Part shown: positions 27,601 through 35,359 of the stretch, piece by piece
How positions within the stretch are numbered: the first letter of the stretch is position 1
Layout of the letters: each line of letters begins with the position of its first letter
Source: Steromphala cineraria
Lineage: Eukaryota; Mollusca; Gastropoda; Trochida; Trochidae
Assembly (NCBI GenBank): GCA_916613615.1
Contig: OU744725.1
Location: 58,722,575-58,786,574 of the forward strand
Reading direction: 5' to 3'
DNA: 64,000 bases
Position numbers and translations under genes: made by a program
Notes under the pieces: model-generated
Database searches by the model: none
Told to the model about the DNA's origin: nothing
What the model saw: the letters and a program-made list of their open reading frames with translations, nothing else

Positions 27601-30600
27601 CACACAGACTTAACTGGTCCCGACTCATACAGGATTTACATATTCCACATTCTAGAGACCTTCGCGGTTTAGATACTATTCTCAAAGACCTGATACTTTA
27701 TACGGTAGCGGTGCTGCTAGACAACTTATAAGGTTACGGTCTAGCTGATACAGTGGCCTATATGTCAATACTATATAGCAATACACACCGACTTAACTGC
27801 TCCTGACTGATGCAAGACTTGAACTTTGCTGATTCTAAGAACCTTTCCAAGGGTGAGATACTATTTCGAAAACCTGATACTTTATACGGTAGTCATGCTG
27901 CTAGACAATTTATGAGGTCAGAGTGTTCTTGATATGGTGACCTTACACTTAGTACTACACACAGACTTAACTGGTCCCGACTCATACAGGTTTTACATAT
28001 TCCACATTCCAGAGACCGCCCCTTCGCGGTTTAGATATTAATCTCAAAGACCTGATACTTTATACGGTAGCGGTGCTGCTAGACAACTTATAAGGTTACG
28101 GTCTAGCTGATACAGTGGCCTATATGTCAATACTATATAGCAATACACACCGACTTAACTGCTCCTGACTGATGCAAGACTTGAACTTTGCTGATTCTAA
28201 GAACCTTTCCAAGGGTGAGATACTATTTCGAAAACCTGATACTTTATACGGTAGTGGTGCTGCTAGACAATTTATGAGGTCAGAGTGTTCTTGATATGGT
28301 GACCTTACACTTAGCAATACACACAGACTTAACTGGTCCCGACTCGTACAGGATTTTAGCTGTCCAATGTCTAAACACCGTCAATTTGCGGTTTAGATTC
28401 TATTCTCAAAGGCCTGATACTTTATACGGTAGTGGTGCTGCTAGACAATTTATGAGGTCGGGGTGTTCTTGATATAGTGACCTTACACTTAGCAATACAC
28501 ACAGACTTAACTCGTTTCGACTCATGGTATTTGTCCTTTCCCGTTCACTCAAGGATCAGATACTATTCCCAAATGCCTGATATTTCACACGGTAGTAAAC
28601 TAAACTAGTAATGCATTAGATAATTCATAAGATCTAAGTATATCTGAAAAATGTGACCTGTATACAACTCAACACAATACTACTATAATCACCGATCGAA
28701 ATGGTCAATATTGACACGGGACTGGTTCTTACTCCACTCTGCTGGATATTTTCTTTCAGGTTGATATTCTATTCCCCAAAACATGATATTTCATACAGTA
28801 GATCTTGTGTTGGATGATCATGAGGTTACGATATACCTGATACAGGGGCCAACTATCACAAAATCTATACTCAACAACTGAGATGGCCCAAACTGACAAA
28901 GAACATTTATAAGCTTTCCCGTCTTTGGGATCTTTTTTTCAAGGTCGAGGTACTATTCCCAAAACAATGATACGGTTAATATGGTGTTAGAAAACCACAA
29001 GGTCAAGGCGTACCTGGTATAGTGACCTAATACCACATAAGCTATACTCGCCGATCGAACTGACACAGAACTAGATCTTTCCTATGTTAGGCATCTTTCC
29101 TTCAGGGTTGAGATACTAATCCCAAAAACCTACAATTTCATACAGTAGTGATTATGCCAGATAATCACGAGGACATCAGTGTGCCCAAAAAACTATACTC
29201 ACCAATTGAGCTGGTTCCAACTGACACAGGACTGGTTCTTTCCACGCTCTCCTGTTTCGGGACCTTTCCTTCCTCAAGGTTGAGGTATTTGGGGTCCGAG
29301 GCGATGGTGTCATACTGCACAAACTTGCCGCTAGTATCCAGAACAAACTCCGCACTCTCGGAATGGTTGACCTGCCATTTGATAAAGCATATACTACAAC
29401 AGTCGCCCATTATCATACTTGGATGTGATCAATTCAACACTACCGGAATCCTGGAACTGTAAAGTCAGAAGGGAGGGCAGCATCGCACTCCGGTGCCAAG
29501 AATGGTCCCGGAATGAGGCCGAGGGAAATGTGCTGCAGCACATCAATGATCTCTTGGTAGTACATGCCTGTTAATTAAGATTGTCTACGGAGAGATCACA
29601 ATCGACACGGAATACAGACACCTCGAGTCGTCCTGTGAGATGCCAGCAAACCTCTGGACATGGCCAGACTCATAAAATCTCGATAATTAGAAACTTGCTT
29701 ACAACTCCAGTGTAAATCAAGTGATGAAATGACGAGACATTTAGTGTTACATACATTTCCAGCTTCACTCACTATCGACTTTCTCGCTTCACCTAATGCA
29801 GAGGCCCCCTTTCCCATTTCTGGGAATAGATACACAACGAGGAGCTATTGATCTGTGATTTTCTCATCTACAAGGGTATTAATTGTCGCTACACATCAAT
29901 CAGAATGTTAAATTGAAGTCAATATGTAATCAAAAGTCAACGTGAAATGAAAACGTGTTTTTAAGTCACGTTATCAGTCTTTACAATGGCGTTATCATAG
30001 TTATGGTTTGATCTGAAGAACCATATGTGATATTAATGAAAAGACTGTATAAATATGTTGACATCACAAAGTTTTGACATTTCAACGTGATTTTCAACTA
30101 TATCCCTCAGTTCAGAAATGTACATTTTTCATTGAATGGCGATGAAATAAGTTATGGTGAAATCAACATTTTTCCATTACCTTTCCTTAAATCTAATATA
30201 AAAACATTCTTTGAAAAAGGAAACAATATCCTTTACAAAACCTTTGTAGATTTTAATAACTCAAAAAAGGACCTTTGGTGGGATTTTCTATATATATGGC
30301 CTTTCCTCTGCAAGCTTTTTGAGTCCATGGGTATCCAATTATTCTGAATAACACCAGTAAATTTACCGTAGGGGTACGGTCACGAAATATTATAACGTAA
30401 AGAACGCCTGACACCCCTGGGTCCTACAAGCTACAAAGCGTAATGTAAAGGTCGGAAGTAAAATATCTGGTGTAGGTTTCTGTTGCTTAAAGCACGAGGG
30501 GAATCCTTTTAGCTCGGTAAAACTCCTACAGTCAAGGCCCTAAAAAATAATGTATGTCATTCTGTCTCATTCAGCGTATGGGGTTTATCTGTGATGGTGA

Positions 30601-31091
30601 CACTAGATCAAATATGTAAATAGGATTTTGCATAAATCTCATTTCTATATGTACATGTAACTGAAATGGAATAACACGATGACAGGCTACGTGTATATTG
30701 CAACAAATGACATTCTATTATGATGCAAACAATAGATATTCACAAATACTCTGGGAAATAGCAAGAATCGATGTTTTGAAATCAACGGTAAGTATAGTGA
30801 TTACTCTCTGGGGTACGCGAACATAAGAAAATTATGCAGAGTTAACTTAAATTATTTAATCAATCACTGAGTACACACAAATAATTTTGCTTATTAAAAG
30901 CAAGGTTAATATTTTATGCTCACCATGTAACCATTGCCTTGCTCATTCTTTGTTAACACCGCTTTTTCCTCTTCTGAGGCTAGACAAGCTGCTAGATGGT
31001 AGACTCCAAACAGTCTGAACAGCACCGCGGCTGCAACCGCAACCACTGCACAGATCACAATCACAAGCAGAGCGATACCCCAGTCACTCAT
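6496..31091 (-). CDS. syt12: Synaptotagmin-12-like gene, 8 coding exons, 415 aa
   Basis: Membrane-anchored double-C2 protein of the synaptotagmin family, expected on secretory or synaptic vesicles. CDS = join(30924-31091, 29203-29371, 22269-22407, 18954-19083, 9218-9433, 7955-8075, 7154-7287, 6496-6666) on the minus strand: 1248 nt, 415 codons plus TAA, all junctions GT-AG and in phase. Seen: hydrophobic anchor at residues about 6-28, a Ser/acidic linker at 113-145, C2A about 150-272, C2B about 278-405 with a polybasic GKKISKKKTT, and C-terminal MWHYLRK. The phrases LSYLPTAERLT, NPIFNEAMIFSVP, GHVIVG and HWNQM match vertebrate SYT12, which is 421 aa. Ca2+-ligand positions are degenerate: C2A loop 3 reads YAVDKYARQK and C2B reads VAELLPDNK, so Ca2+-independent function is inferred. 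SYT17-like or another divergent Syt is the main alternative. The 5' UTR exon and promoter were not located. Confidence 0.93.
6667..7153 (-). other. syt12 intron 7, with a two-copy 57-bp repeat
   Basis: GT-AG intron. At about 6949-7061 a 57-bp stretch containing 'acaacgaaaatgtaccacg' is duplicated in direct tandem with few differences. No other feature seen. Confidence 0.8.
7154..7287 (-). CDS. syt12: syt12 exon 7: C2B core with polybasic strand
   Basis: Codes residues 315(part)-359: DPFVKVYLMQN, the polybasic GKKISKKKTTVKRG, and NPIFNEAMIFSVPSTALP. The polybasic patch in synaptotagmin C2B domains binds acidic lipids and partner proteins. The acceptor is TTTTGCAG beside 7287 and the donor GTAATA starts at 7153. 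Confidence 0.94.
7288..7954 (-). other. syt12 intron 6
   Basis: GT-AG intron. It includes a fragment at about 7532-7690 with a 'ttaaagggacagtg' end and an internal 'ttactgcccctttgcagtg', like one end of the GGGACAG/GGGGCAG MITE group, but no paired terminus was seen. Nothing else recognisable. Confidence 0.6.
7955..8075 (-). CDS. syt12: syt12 exon 6: C2B first strands
   Basis: Codes residues 275-314 plus one base: KPTEYGDMLFSLSYLPTAER then LTIVIVKARNLKW. This is the most diagnostic exon, because GD-L-SLSYLPTAERLT-V-VKA-NL-W is the SYT12/synaptotagmin C2B start. The acceptor is TTCCCAG beside 8075 and the donor GTAGGT starts at 7954. Loop 1 reads REQKDSG in place of the usual acidic loop. Confidence 0.94.
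8576..8667. repeat. Near-perfect 45-bp hairpin in intron 5
   Basis: The arms at 8576-8620 and 8623-8667 pair at about 43 of 45 positions around a 2-bp spacer. The tip 'cattctcg...atccagag' and 'tttacgttccgataatatc' match the arm tips of the 3431-3920 element. This looks like two transposon termini joined with the interior lost. Confidence 0.92.
8944..9217 (-). repeat. Array A: about 45-bp tandem repeat copied from the exon 5/intron 5 junction
   Basis: On the plus strand the unit reads 'ttcggcaatatccctgagg' followed by about 25 bp ending 'ttcaaccccc' or 'ttcaactcacc'. About six copies abut the exon, and the exon's own last 25 nt (coding NLRDIAEE) form the next unit. The outermost boundary, at 8984-8989, still has an intact GTGAGT preceded by GAGGAG. 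In the inner copies the donor has become GGGGGTT. The homology to the exon is plain by eye, and the array lies wholly on the donor side of exon 5. Confidence 0.9.
9218..9433 (-). CDS. syt12: syt12 exon 5: C2A second half
   Basis: Codes residues 203-274 in phase 0/0, from MVKHSTDPVYKERYLF to MWLNLRDIAEE. DPVYKERYLF is the C2 'NPVFNE' strand. QVYAVDKYARQKVIGEAEI is loop 3, where two of the three acidic Ca2+ ligands are replaced (Ala and Lys). The acceptor is CCCCCAG after 9434 and the donor is GTGAGT starting at 9217. Its 3' 25 nt are tandemly repeated in the following intron. A separate minisatellite begins 20 bp inside the preceding intron. Confidence 0.93.
9452..9934. repeat. Minisatellite, about 93-101 bp unit, 5 copies, intron 4
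   Basis: The unit has 'caattcattatcatag' (shortened in later copies), 'gtcgggac', 'cttcaaactttggagg', 'tatgggtgggggttgtttg' and 'ggctgcacaactacaa'. The last two copies are nearly identical at 93 bp; the first ones are about 96-101 bp. It starts 20 bp upstream of the exon 5 acceptor. The strand bias (G-rich on plus, hence C-rich in the transcript) makes it act as an extended pyrimidine-rich tract. The minus-strand frame stays open from about 9628 into exon 5, probably by chance. Confidence 0.9.
11117..11464. mobile_element. TTAA-flanked MITE, copy 1
   Basis: Termini TTAAAGGGACAGTAGCACG and its inverted partner CGTGCTACTGTCCCTTTAA, length 348 bp. Internal landmark 'ccattggcggctatgtttg' shows the plus-like orientation. 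In intron 4 of syt12. Confidence 0.92.
11473..12078. repeat. Nested inverted-repeat element in intron 4
   Basis: A perfect 18-bp inverted pair 'gttacacggcgttttgac' lies at 11473-11490/11543-11560. A second, perfect 17-bp pair 'tttattacccttaagat' lies at 11564-11580 and, inverted, at 12060-12076. A palindrome 'gggtgtacacttcgtacaccc'-type core lies near 11970. Probably a non-autonomous DNA element; boundaries are approximate. Confidence 0.65.
12479..12612. mobile_element. Short fold-back element, 134 bp
   Basis: 44-bp arms (12479-12522 and 12569-12612), one mismatch, with tips 'aagaagataaaggcaatat'. The loop reads 'ggtttacgacgtttcgacat' then 'gtcgttctcaagcaag'. In intron 4. Confidence 0.9.
12695..12985 (+). 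mobile_element. Probable tRNA-derived SINE
   Basis: An A-box-like TAGCGCAGTGG sits at about 12707. Possible B-box-like stretches are near 12802 (GGATTCAATCC) and 12851 (AGTTCGAGCC). The 3' part has 'gagaaacactcttgaaagcg' and a T-rich end, as in SINE tails. Box spacing is unusual, so it may be composite or degraded. Confidence 0.45.
13657..14022. mobile_element. TTAA-flanked MITE, copy 2
   Basis: TTAAAGGGGCAGTAGCACG and inverted partner, 366 bp; internal 'ccattggcggccatttttg'. In intron 4. Confidence 0.94.
15059..16535. mobile_element. About 1.48-kb non-autonomous TTAA element with roughly 35-bp TIRs
   Basis: Left end TTTAAAGAGGCCGATCGAGC; right end, inverted, TTTAAAGGGCCAGATCGAGC; both continue into a 'tctttctg'/'tattttctg' block. 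The interior is AT-rich with a roughly 90-bp stretch duplicated (15320-15395 and 15470-15552, 'ttcaatatta', 'gatttcttgct'). No transposase frame. Its right TTAA is shared with MITE copy 3. Confidence 0.75.
16532..16879. mobile_element. TTAA-flanked MITE, copy 3
   Basis: TTAAAGGGGCAGTAGCACG to CGTGCTAGTGCCCCTTTAA, 348 bp, orientation reversed relative to copies 1 and 2 ('aaaatggccgccaatgg' inside). It abuts the 15059-16535 element at one TTAA. Confidence 0.94.
17293..17503. mobile_element. Related TTAA MITE of a second subfamily, about 211 bp
   Basis: Left end 'caaagggacagtcctgtcgg' and right end 'cctgataggactgtccctttaa' form imperfect TIRs. The outermost AAAGGGACAG matches the other MITEs, but the interior differs. 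Confidence 0.75.
17640..18953 (-). repeat. Array B: about 108-bp tandem repeat copied from the exon 4/intron 4 junction
   Basis: Units on plus run 'gtatacctttgtctgtatc', 'ttggctcctgtgtcagaac', 'cccctgatgaagttg' and a spacer with 'attgtacctgagcaaa' and 'gatcaaattgcaagag'. The first two blocks are the reverse complement of the exon 4 end (coding DTGAKIQTK) with its GTATAC donor. Clear copies begin near 18844, 18735, 18590, 18480, 18373, 18265 and 18122; weaker ones continue to about 17640. Similarity to the exon falls with distance. An identical decoy donor AAAG|GTATAC sits at 18844-18839. Confidence 0.9.
18954..19083 (-). CDS. syt12: syt12 exon 4: C2A first half
   Basis: Codes residues 159(part)-202, with ELIISVIQCRDL, DTFIRGVLLPD and GAKIQTK. 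It covers the C2A strands around Ca2+-binding loop 1. The usual loop-1 Asp pair is incomplete: one Asp remains in TLDTF, while the canonical L-D-M position is LTA. The acceptor is TCCAG next to 19083; the exon ends AAG followed by donor GTATAC (18953-18948). Its last 50 or so nt and that donor are repeated in tandem in the adjoining intron. Confidence 0.92.
19618..19990. mobile_element. TTAA-flanked MITE, copy 4
   Basis: The left end is altered by a small insertion (TTAAAAGGGAAGTACATGTAGCACG); the right end is intact. Internal 'cattggcggccattttgtg'. In intron 3 of syt12. Confidence 0.92.
20333..20577. repeat. Two-copy direct repeat, period about 160 bp, intron 3
   Basis: 'cacatgcatttatcacc' with flanks is repeated at about 20353 and 20513, including 'cattgtta', 'ccattta' and 'aagtaagttt'. 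A 19-bp palindrome 'ttctttcacatgaaagaac' lies just upstream at 20274. Confidence 0.8.
20578..21871. other. Intron 3 middle part
   Basis: Apart from short open frames with no family resemblance, nothing recognisable on either strand. Confidence 0.5.
21877..22220. mobile_element. TTAA-flanked MITE, copy 5, next to exon 3
   Basis: Left end AAAGGGGCAGTCGCACG (flanking TTAA mutated to CTCA); right end CGTGCTACTGCCCTTTAA. Reversed orientation ('aaaatggcgtccaatgg'). Ends 48 bp from the exon 3 donor. Confidence 0.92.
22269..22407 (-). CDS. syt12: syt12 exon 3: Ser-rich linker and start of C2A
   Basis: Codes residues 113(part)-159(part). It includes RRAESCESVASDSS, resembling the basic-Ser-rich stretch just before C2A in vertebrate SYT12, then KIGQLEFALEYD, the first C2A strand (compare the family pattern GQ-E-S-EYD). 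The acceptor is TTTTCAG next to 22407 and the donor GTATGT starts at 22268. Phases are 1 in and 2 out, matching its neighbours. A MITE ends at 22220, only 48 bp beyond the donor. Confidence 0.9.
22437..22668. repeat. Tandem repeat, about 60-bp unit, 4 copies, intron 2
   Basis: The unit contains 'acacacaatgcaaggttca' and 'atttctctttttgca' with an A/T-rich remainder. It lies about 30 bp upstream of the exon 3 acceptor. It does not resemble the exon. Confidence 0.85.
22996..23353. mobile_element. CATTCTCTCCCCACAGAGGC element, copy a
   Basis: Long TIRs: left 'cattctttccccacagagg', 'tgaaatgttgatacagcctc', 'tgttatattacgcc'; the right end is the inverse and finishes 'gagagaatg'. Interior carries 'gttccggcagtttcccc' and 'gcaccacaatccatttg'. 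358 bp, in intron 2. Confidence 0.9.
24185..24266 (-). mobile_element. tRNA-derived SINE head (tRNA-like)
   Basis: On minus: A-box TAGCTCAGTTGG, a tRNA-like arm CGCTTGTCAACCG with GTC in the anticodon position (Asp-like), and a B-box-like GATTCGATTCG. The acceptor stem does not pair, so a SINE or tRNA pseudogene is likelier than a working tRNA. In intron 2. Confidence 0.55.
26350..26791 (+). pseudogene. Antisense open frame with a sushi-like cysteine pattern
   Basis: About 147 codons open on plus inside syt12 intron 2, without a convincing start. The stretch EIIRYKCAK, then NYLYYTNVTCKSLGKETSP, then YNWHGSVHDNMIDC, has the Y-x-C ... V-T-C ... W ... C spacing of a CCP/sushi module. It then reads into 'cttatcttatctta' simple sequence. 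Possibly a captured exon fragment; a possible donor GTAATC lies near 26613. Weak call. Confidence 0.25.
26815..29202 (-). repeat. Array C: about 180-bp tandem repeat copied from the exon 2/intron 2 junction
   Basis: Thirteen or so units begin on plus near 26858, 27050, 27233, 27421, 27595, 27778, 27950, 28138, 28313, 28493, 28680, 28868 and 29040; the exon itself begins the next. Exon-proximal units align with exon 2 over about 95 nt, for example 'gacacgggactggttctt' against exon 'gacacaggactggttcttt', and 'tttctttcaggttgatatt' against 'tttccttcctcaaggttgaggtatt'. Distal units are homogenised into alternating A/B types, a dimer of about 360-375 bp; 27690-27890 and 28045-28255 are nearly identical. 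Some copies keep a GT at the junction (e.g. GGTGATT near 28690); others have lost it. Confidence 0.88.
29203..29371 (-). CDS. syt12: syt12 exon 2: linker between anchor and C2A
   Basis: Codes residues 57-112, starting VNHSESAEFV and ending VGTSSI plus one base (phase 1). The acceptor is GGCAG at 29376-29372 and the donor is GTGAGT at 29202-29197. It is low-complexity, charged and Ser/Thr-rich, as expected of the cytosolic linker. About 95 nt of its 3' end, with the donor, recur in diverged form about 13 times in the following intron (see the array at 26815-29202). Confidence 0.88.
29372..30923 (-). other. syt12 intron 1
   Basis: GT-AG intron. No repeat array follows the exon 1 donor. A plus-strand frame at 30087-30347 has no clear family resemblance. 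Nothing else recognised. Confidence 0.6.
30924..31091 (-). CDS. syt12: syt12 exon 1: start codon and membrane anchor
   Basis: Codes residues 1-56, beginning MSDWGIALLV. A roughly 22-residue hydrophobic run rich in Val, Ala, Ile and Leu follows, then an Arg and a short Cys-containing stretch (Cys14 and Cys36 could be palmitoylated), then an acidic and Lys-containing tail. It ends in phase 0 at ATG, followed by donor GTGAGC at 30923-30918. The ATG at 31091 is chosen because it directly precedes the anchor. The frame is open upstream to an AG at about 31125 (TTGCAG), so this exon probably also carries some 5' UTR and a leader exon lies further upstream. Confidence 0.88.
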
Positions 31092-31125
31092 TGTCGTCTT
31101 CTCGTGCTTCACAATCTTATATCTG

Positions 31126-33090
31126 CAATAGAATAATTGCTAATTAGATTTTTATAAATTTGAATATGAATATCAAATAATGTTAAATATCTTTGATACA
31201 AATTATTTTTATGCTTGAAATATGGATCAGAGTAAAAATTCAATAAAGGAATAATTGGATGTTGTCATACATAATTATTCTAAATTGTCATCAATGAAAC
31301 TTAATTCTACCATGAATGTGATGAATACTAAATTCTGATTGGCTGCGCTTTCGGTTTCAATTTGAACTTTACTCGCTATCAATCCAGTATAAAATGTCTC
31401 TTATTTTCAAACACACTAGGTTTATCTCCTAAATAAAAACAATTTACGAAAAGTCAGTGTAAATGAGTAGGCTGATTTTAACATGCTGTTTGTAATGCAT
31501 GCTGTTGATATATTTTCGTGATTACTTATTTTTGGGGTTTTGGAGGGGGTTCAATGTAGATCTACACTTCGATATTGCAATTATTGATTTTCTGTAGGAA
31601 CTAGTTATTTTTCTGTTTTCTGTGTAACATGGAAATATATTTAATTGCATCAGTTATTCAAAACCTGTCATGTTCGGAGACGTTTATCAATTATATGACA
31701 GCTTCAAGCAGACATGAGGAACGTTTTCAACTTGACATGTCTCATGCTGCTCATAATTGCATCATTTGGTTTCCATTAATATGCTGGAAAGGTCTGTATC
31801 TCTTATAATTATAATTTTGCTGCTCAAATGTCTGGATTCAATAGTTGGATATGGCGTTTAAAGGCAATCATTGATTTCAACATACATGCACAATCGCAAG
31901 CATTATTGAAACGAAAACATTCGGTTAATTCTTCTAAGCATGAACTGCATAATTTGATAAAAGCTCTATTACATTTGAAAATCATTTCATTCTCATATAC
32001 TTGTGCGTTCCTTCATAAATGCTTTGAAGTTTTTATGATGAGTACATAATGATCTAATCGAACTGAGTCATTTGGGTTTAGAAAGATTTATGTTTCTCTT
32101 TCAATAAATTATTTGATTTAGTTTAATGATTTTGCAACGACTCGCGTAACACAGTTGTGTTAATAGTATAATGAACATAAATACACTCAATTTTTAGACA
32201 CCCTGCTCCTTTTTAAATGACGCATTCGTTTTTTCTAGTTTATCAAATGATGTAATGTCTAATATGACCATAAACGCCTTTGTGTAATTTGTATGCGTTT
32301 GCATGTGGAGTTGTCTTTTCACGTTGCTTGATGTTGAAAATCTGTGGCGGATTAAGAAATTTAAGAATGGAGGGGAGAGCTCTTTTTGTTATAAAATTAT
32401 AAATCTGGATCAAACAGTGTAAATGATTATATAACCACTTATGGTTCTATGTTCTGAGATTCATACAGGTTATCTGAAACTATAATATTGATATAAAACA
32501 CATTGCGTCAAATGAGTTGATTTACTTCATATCAGAATGTTCTAACTCGTTCAGTACACGTACAACAGTCTCATACCATTTTCTGTTTTCATTACATATC
32601 GGGGGAAACCTATTTGAATGTAATAAATATTTTTAATGGTATTAAATACGGAAACGAATATGTCAATTATTGATTACGTATATCAAGGATTATTCTAAAA
32701 CTCTAAGGTATTATTTTGGAATACAACTCCACGTGATGGCCAACAATTCAGTGTGTTCACTATCACTGTGTATATTGACATTGGATTGTCTTACTGTCTA
32801 AAGTACTTCCAGAAGCCCATCTTAGATCCAAACCCTACAAAGTCTAGTTCCCAAGAGTGTAGCCTTCATGGCTAGACATTCACTCATCAATCGCCTCACT
32901 GTGTGTCCGCTAACGGTTCAGATATACAGCGAATGTTCTGGCTGCTTTATGTTTCTTTGACAGAATGGGCTCAAATGTATATATAAGAATATAATTTTTG
33001 CATTTGTGATGACTTATCGAAGTTTTGTATCTTCAGACTTAACTATTATAGTTTTATGATGCTGAAATAAGGAATCACACAATGTAGAGG
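31126..33090. other. AT-rich upstream flank of the syt12 coding region
   Basis: No exon recognised; any 5' UTR exon or promoter was not identifiable. A block at 32840-32960 ('agttcccaagagtgtagcc') recurs diverged at 37915-38030. Confidence 0.5.
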
Positions 33091-33092
33091 CT

Positions 33093-33456
33093 TTAAAGGG
33101 GCGGTAGAATGTTTTTTGATAATTATATATTTTACATTTTTCACTGATAATTGTAAGTTAAAGCTAAATGTATTATGTTGACAGTGTCAAAAATCTCATT
33201 ACACAAACCGATCATCCATAGTCAGAAGACAAAGTATAAAGATTCACATAAAATCCATTGGCGGCCATTTTGTGTGAACACCTTTTATCCATTTTGTGTA
33301 TGAAAAAGGAATCGCATGGCTAAACTTTATGTTATTTATTTGAATTATTACTGCTCAATTTAGTTTAAATACATTGTCTTCCAATTGGAAACATTAACTT
33401 TCATTTTCCTGACATCACCTTATATTCCCCCTTAAAACGTGCTACTGCCCCTTTAA
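33093..33456. mobile_element. TTAA-flanked MITE, copy 6
   Basis: TTAAAGGGGCGGTAGAATG (two changes) to CGTGCTACTGCCCCTTTAA, 364 bp; internal 'ccattggcggccattttgtg'. Confidence 0.93.
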
Positions 33457-33847
33457 AACAACATTCTATTCCTTGGCAAAATAAACCTCAAGTAATAACT
33501 ACGAGGATGAACTCGAATGAATTATTCGCCATGTTAACTGTCACACTGTATTAGGTTTTAGTGTTAGAGGTCAAAAGACCAATATCGTATTTGTGTAAAT
33601 CTTGTTAACTTAAAGCCTTATTTTGCTGGTATCAGTTTTTTCAAAACTTTTCATATCATCCAGCTTTGAAAGAGATATCTTCAATCAATCTTATTTAAAT
33701 CAAGGCTTTTTACACAATTATGCTTTGTTTTCTCAAATTATTAAGTTTTGATATCAAGCTATTCCAAAGCAATGTAAGACCATCGGATATATTATTATTT
33801 TTAACATCAAATTTAATCTACAGTAGTTTGTTAATGATTGTGAAAAA

Positions 33848-33975
33848 GCTCCATTAGGCATCTTCAAGATAGGCATTGCGAACAGAAATGAAACAGACCC
33901 TTATTTGTGACTATAAAAATGCTCCTTTATGGAATCTGCAAGATAGGCATTGCTAACAGAAATGAAACAGACCAT
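33848..33975. repeat. Two-copy tandem repeat, about 73 bp
   Basis: 'agataggcattgcgaacag' with 'aaatgaaacagacc' is repeated at about 33868 and 33941. A diverged relative ('aagttaagcattgc', 'atgaaacagacc') is at about 38988. Confidence 0.75.
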
Positions 33976-34162
33976 TTGTCATACAGATGAGTGTGCTATC
34001 CCAAAGAGAACAGTTGATACTTCAATCGTAAATTATAGAAGAATGAAATCAAACACAATATATAAGTTTGAATACCCACAAGCATATATATATATATAAA
34101 CTTAATGAGCTGCAGCTTCCACATCAACATTAAACTAACATCCTGCCTGCCAGGTTTCTCAT

Positions 34163-34320
34163 GATCTGACGGATATAGAGACCATAACTGTCTGTCACCT
34201 CCAGGAGATCCTGGGATTGATTATATCCATACATTGTCCGGTATTATCTCCATAGTCTACTACCATCAGGTTAATGGGAGCAGCGACCGACACTTCTAGG
34301 TTTGATTGATTTGGTGTCCA
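34163..34320 (-). repeat. Exon-like module, copy 1 of 4
   Basis: On minus: AG|AAGTGTCGGTCGCTGCTCCC, open in one frame (VSVAAPINLMVVDYGDNTGQ, CMDIINP), ending CTGGAG|GTGACAGAC, a good donor match. The same block with the same edges occurs at 36.0, 39.2 and 41.2 kb. Coding origin is inferred from conserved frame and edges; protein family not recognised. Confidence 0.5.
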
Positions 34321-34586
34321 GAGACCTCCATTTCGTTCAGAAGGTCGGAGTGTTTCTGGGTTTTCGCTAACATTTGTGAACTTTTAGTGTTAAAACAAGT
34401 GTTAAAACAAGTAAAAAAGTGTTTCTAAATGCAGACAACTAGAAAAAAACTTGTGAAGATCACAAAATAGGAAAATATTCATAAATCTTAATCTTACATT
34501 GAAACGTGAAGTGGATCTTACCCCTCATACTGGTTTCACGCTGACAACCCTTGACCATAACAAGTGTTTGTCACTGAGGTGACATA

Positions 34587-35296
34587 ATCCCCCGCCGCAA
34601 ATTATCAATTAATTATTGGCTGTGACCGCTTATTTGTTGTCAGAGGGTCACGAAATGTATAAACTGTGACCTTGAAAATAATTTGAAGGTCACCAAAATC
34701 GACTGGGCCCGGCGCCTTCTCAATAAGATGCAATGTGTAAGCTATGAAGAGAATCCAGTGAATGGTTCTTGAGATATCCTGCTGACAAGGGTAAAATGTC
34801 AAAGTCTCGTAATGACCTTGAAATGAAGACCAAGGTCTTCCCCAGGGGAAGCTATATGTAAGATATAAAGAGAATCCAGTTGAAAGTTCTTGAGATATCG
34901 TGCTAACAAGGGTAAACATGCAAGTTCACATGTCCAAAAATTCAAAGTTCCGCTGTGACCTTGAGAATAATGTCAAGGTCACCAAAATCTAATCAGCCCA
35001 AGGTCTTCCCCAGGGGAAGGTATATGTAAGATATGAAGAGAATCCAGTAAACAGTTCTTGAGATATCGCGCTAACAAGGGTAAAATGGCAAAGTGTCCTT
35101 GTGACCTTGAAATGAAGGTCAAGGTCACGAAACCCATTTGGACAATTACTCTCACTGAGGTGAACTTATATGCAATATATGAGAAGGATGTACAGAATAG
35201 TTCTTATTCCAGTTCGTACGTACGGACGTACGGACGGACGGACGCTGCCGAATACTATATCTCCCGCTTCGCGCTAATCGCGCGGCGGGGGATAAT
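34587..35296. mobile_element. Mollusc-type 'aggtcaaggtcac' element with CCCCCGCCGC ends
   Basis: Short inverted termini 'taatcccccgccgc' and 'gcggcgggggataa'. The interior is about three diverged tandem units with 'gtgaccttga', 'aaggtcaccaaaat', 'gaagagaatccagt' and 'cttgagatatc..gctaacaagggtaaa', ending in a GTACGGACGGACGGACG stretch. Repeats of this design are widespread in molluscs. Confidence 0.85.
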
Positions 35297-35359
35297 AATA
35301 AGATAAACAGGCGTAAGGACGCATAAATATAACTGCAAGCCATGTTCTAAGTCTCCAAT

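Noticed and set aside
8944..29202. A CRISPR array as explanation for the regular repeats in syt12 introns
   Set aside because: Units are contiguous copies of exon ends without unique spacers; the context is a eukaryotic spliced gene and no cas gene is present.
29148..29462. 104-codon plus-strand frame
   Set aside because: Antisense shadow of syt12 exon 2.
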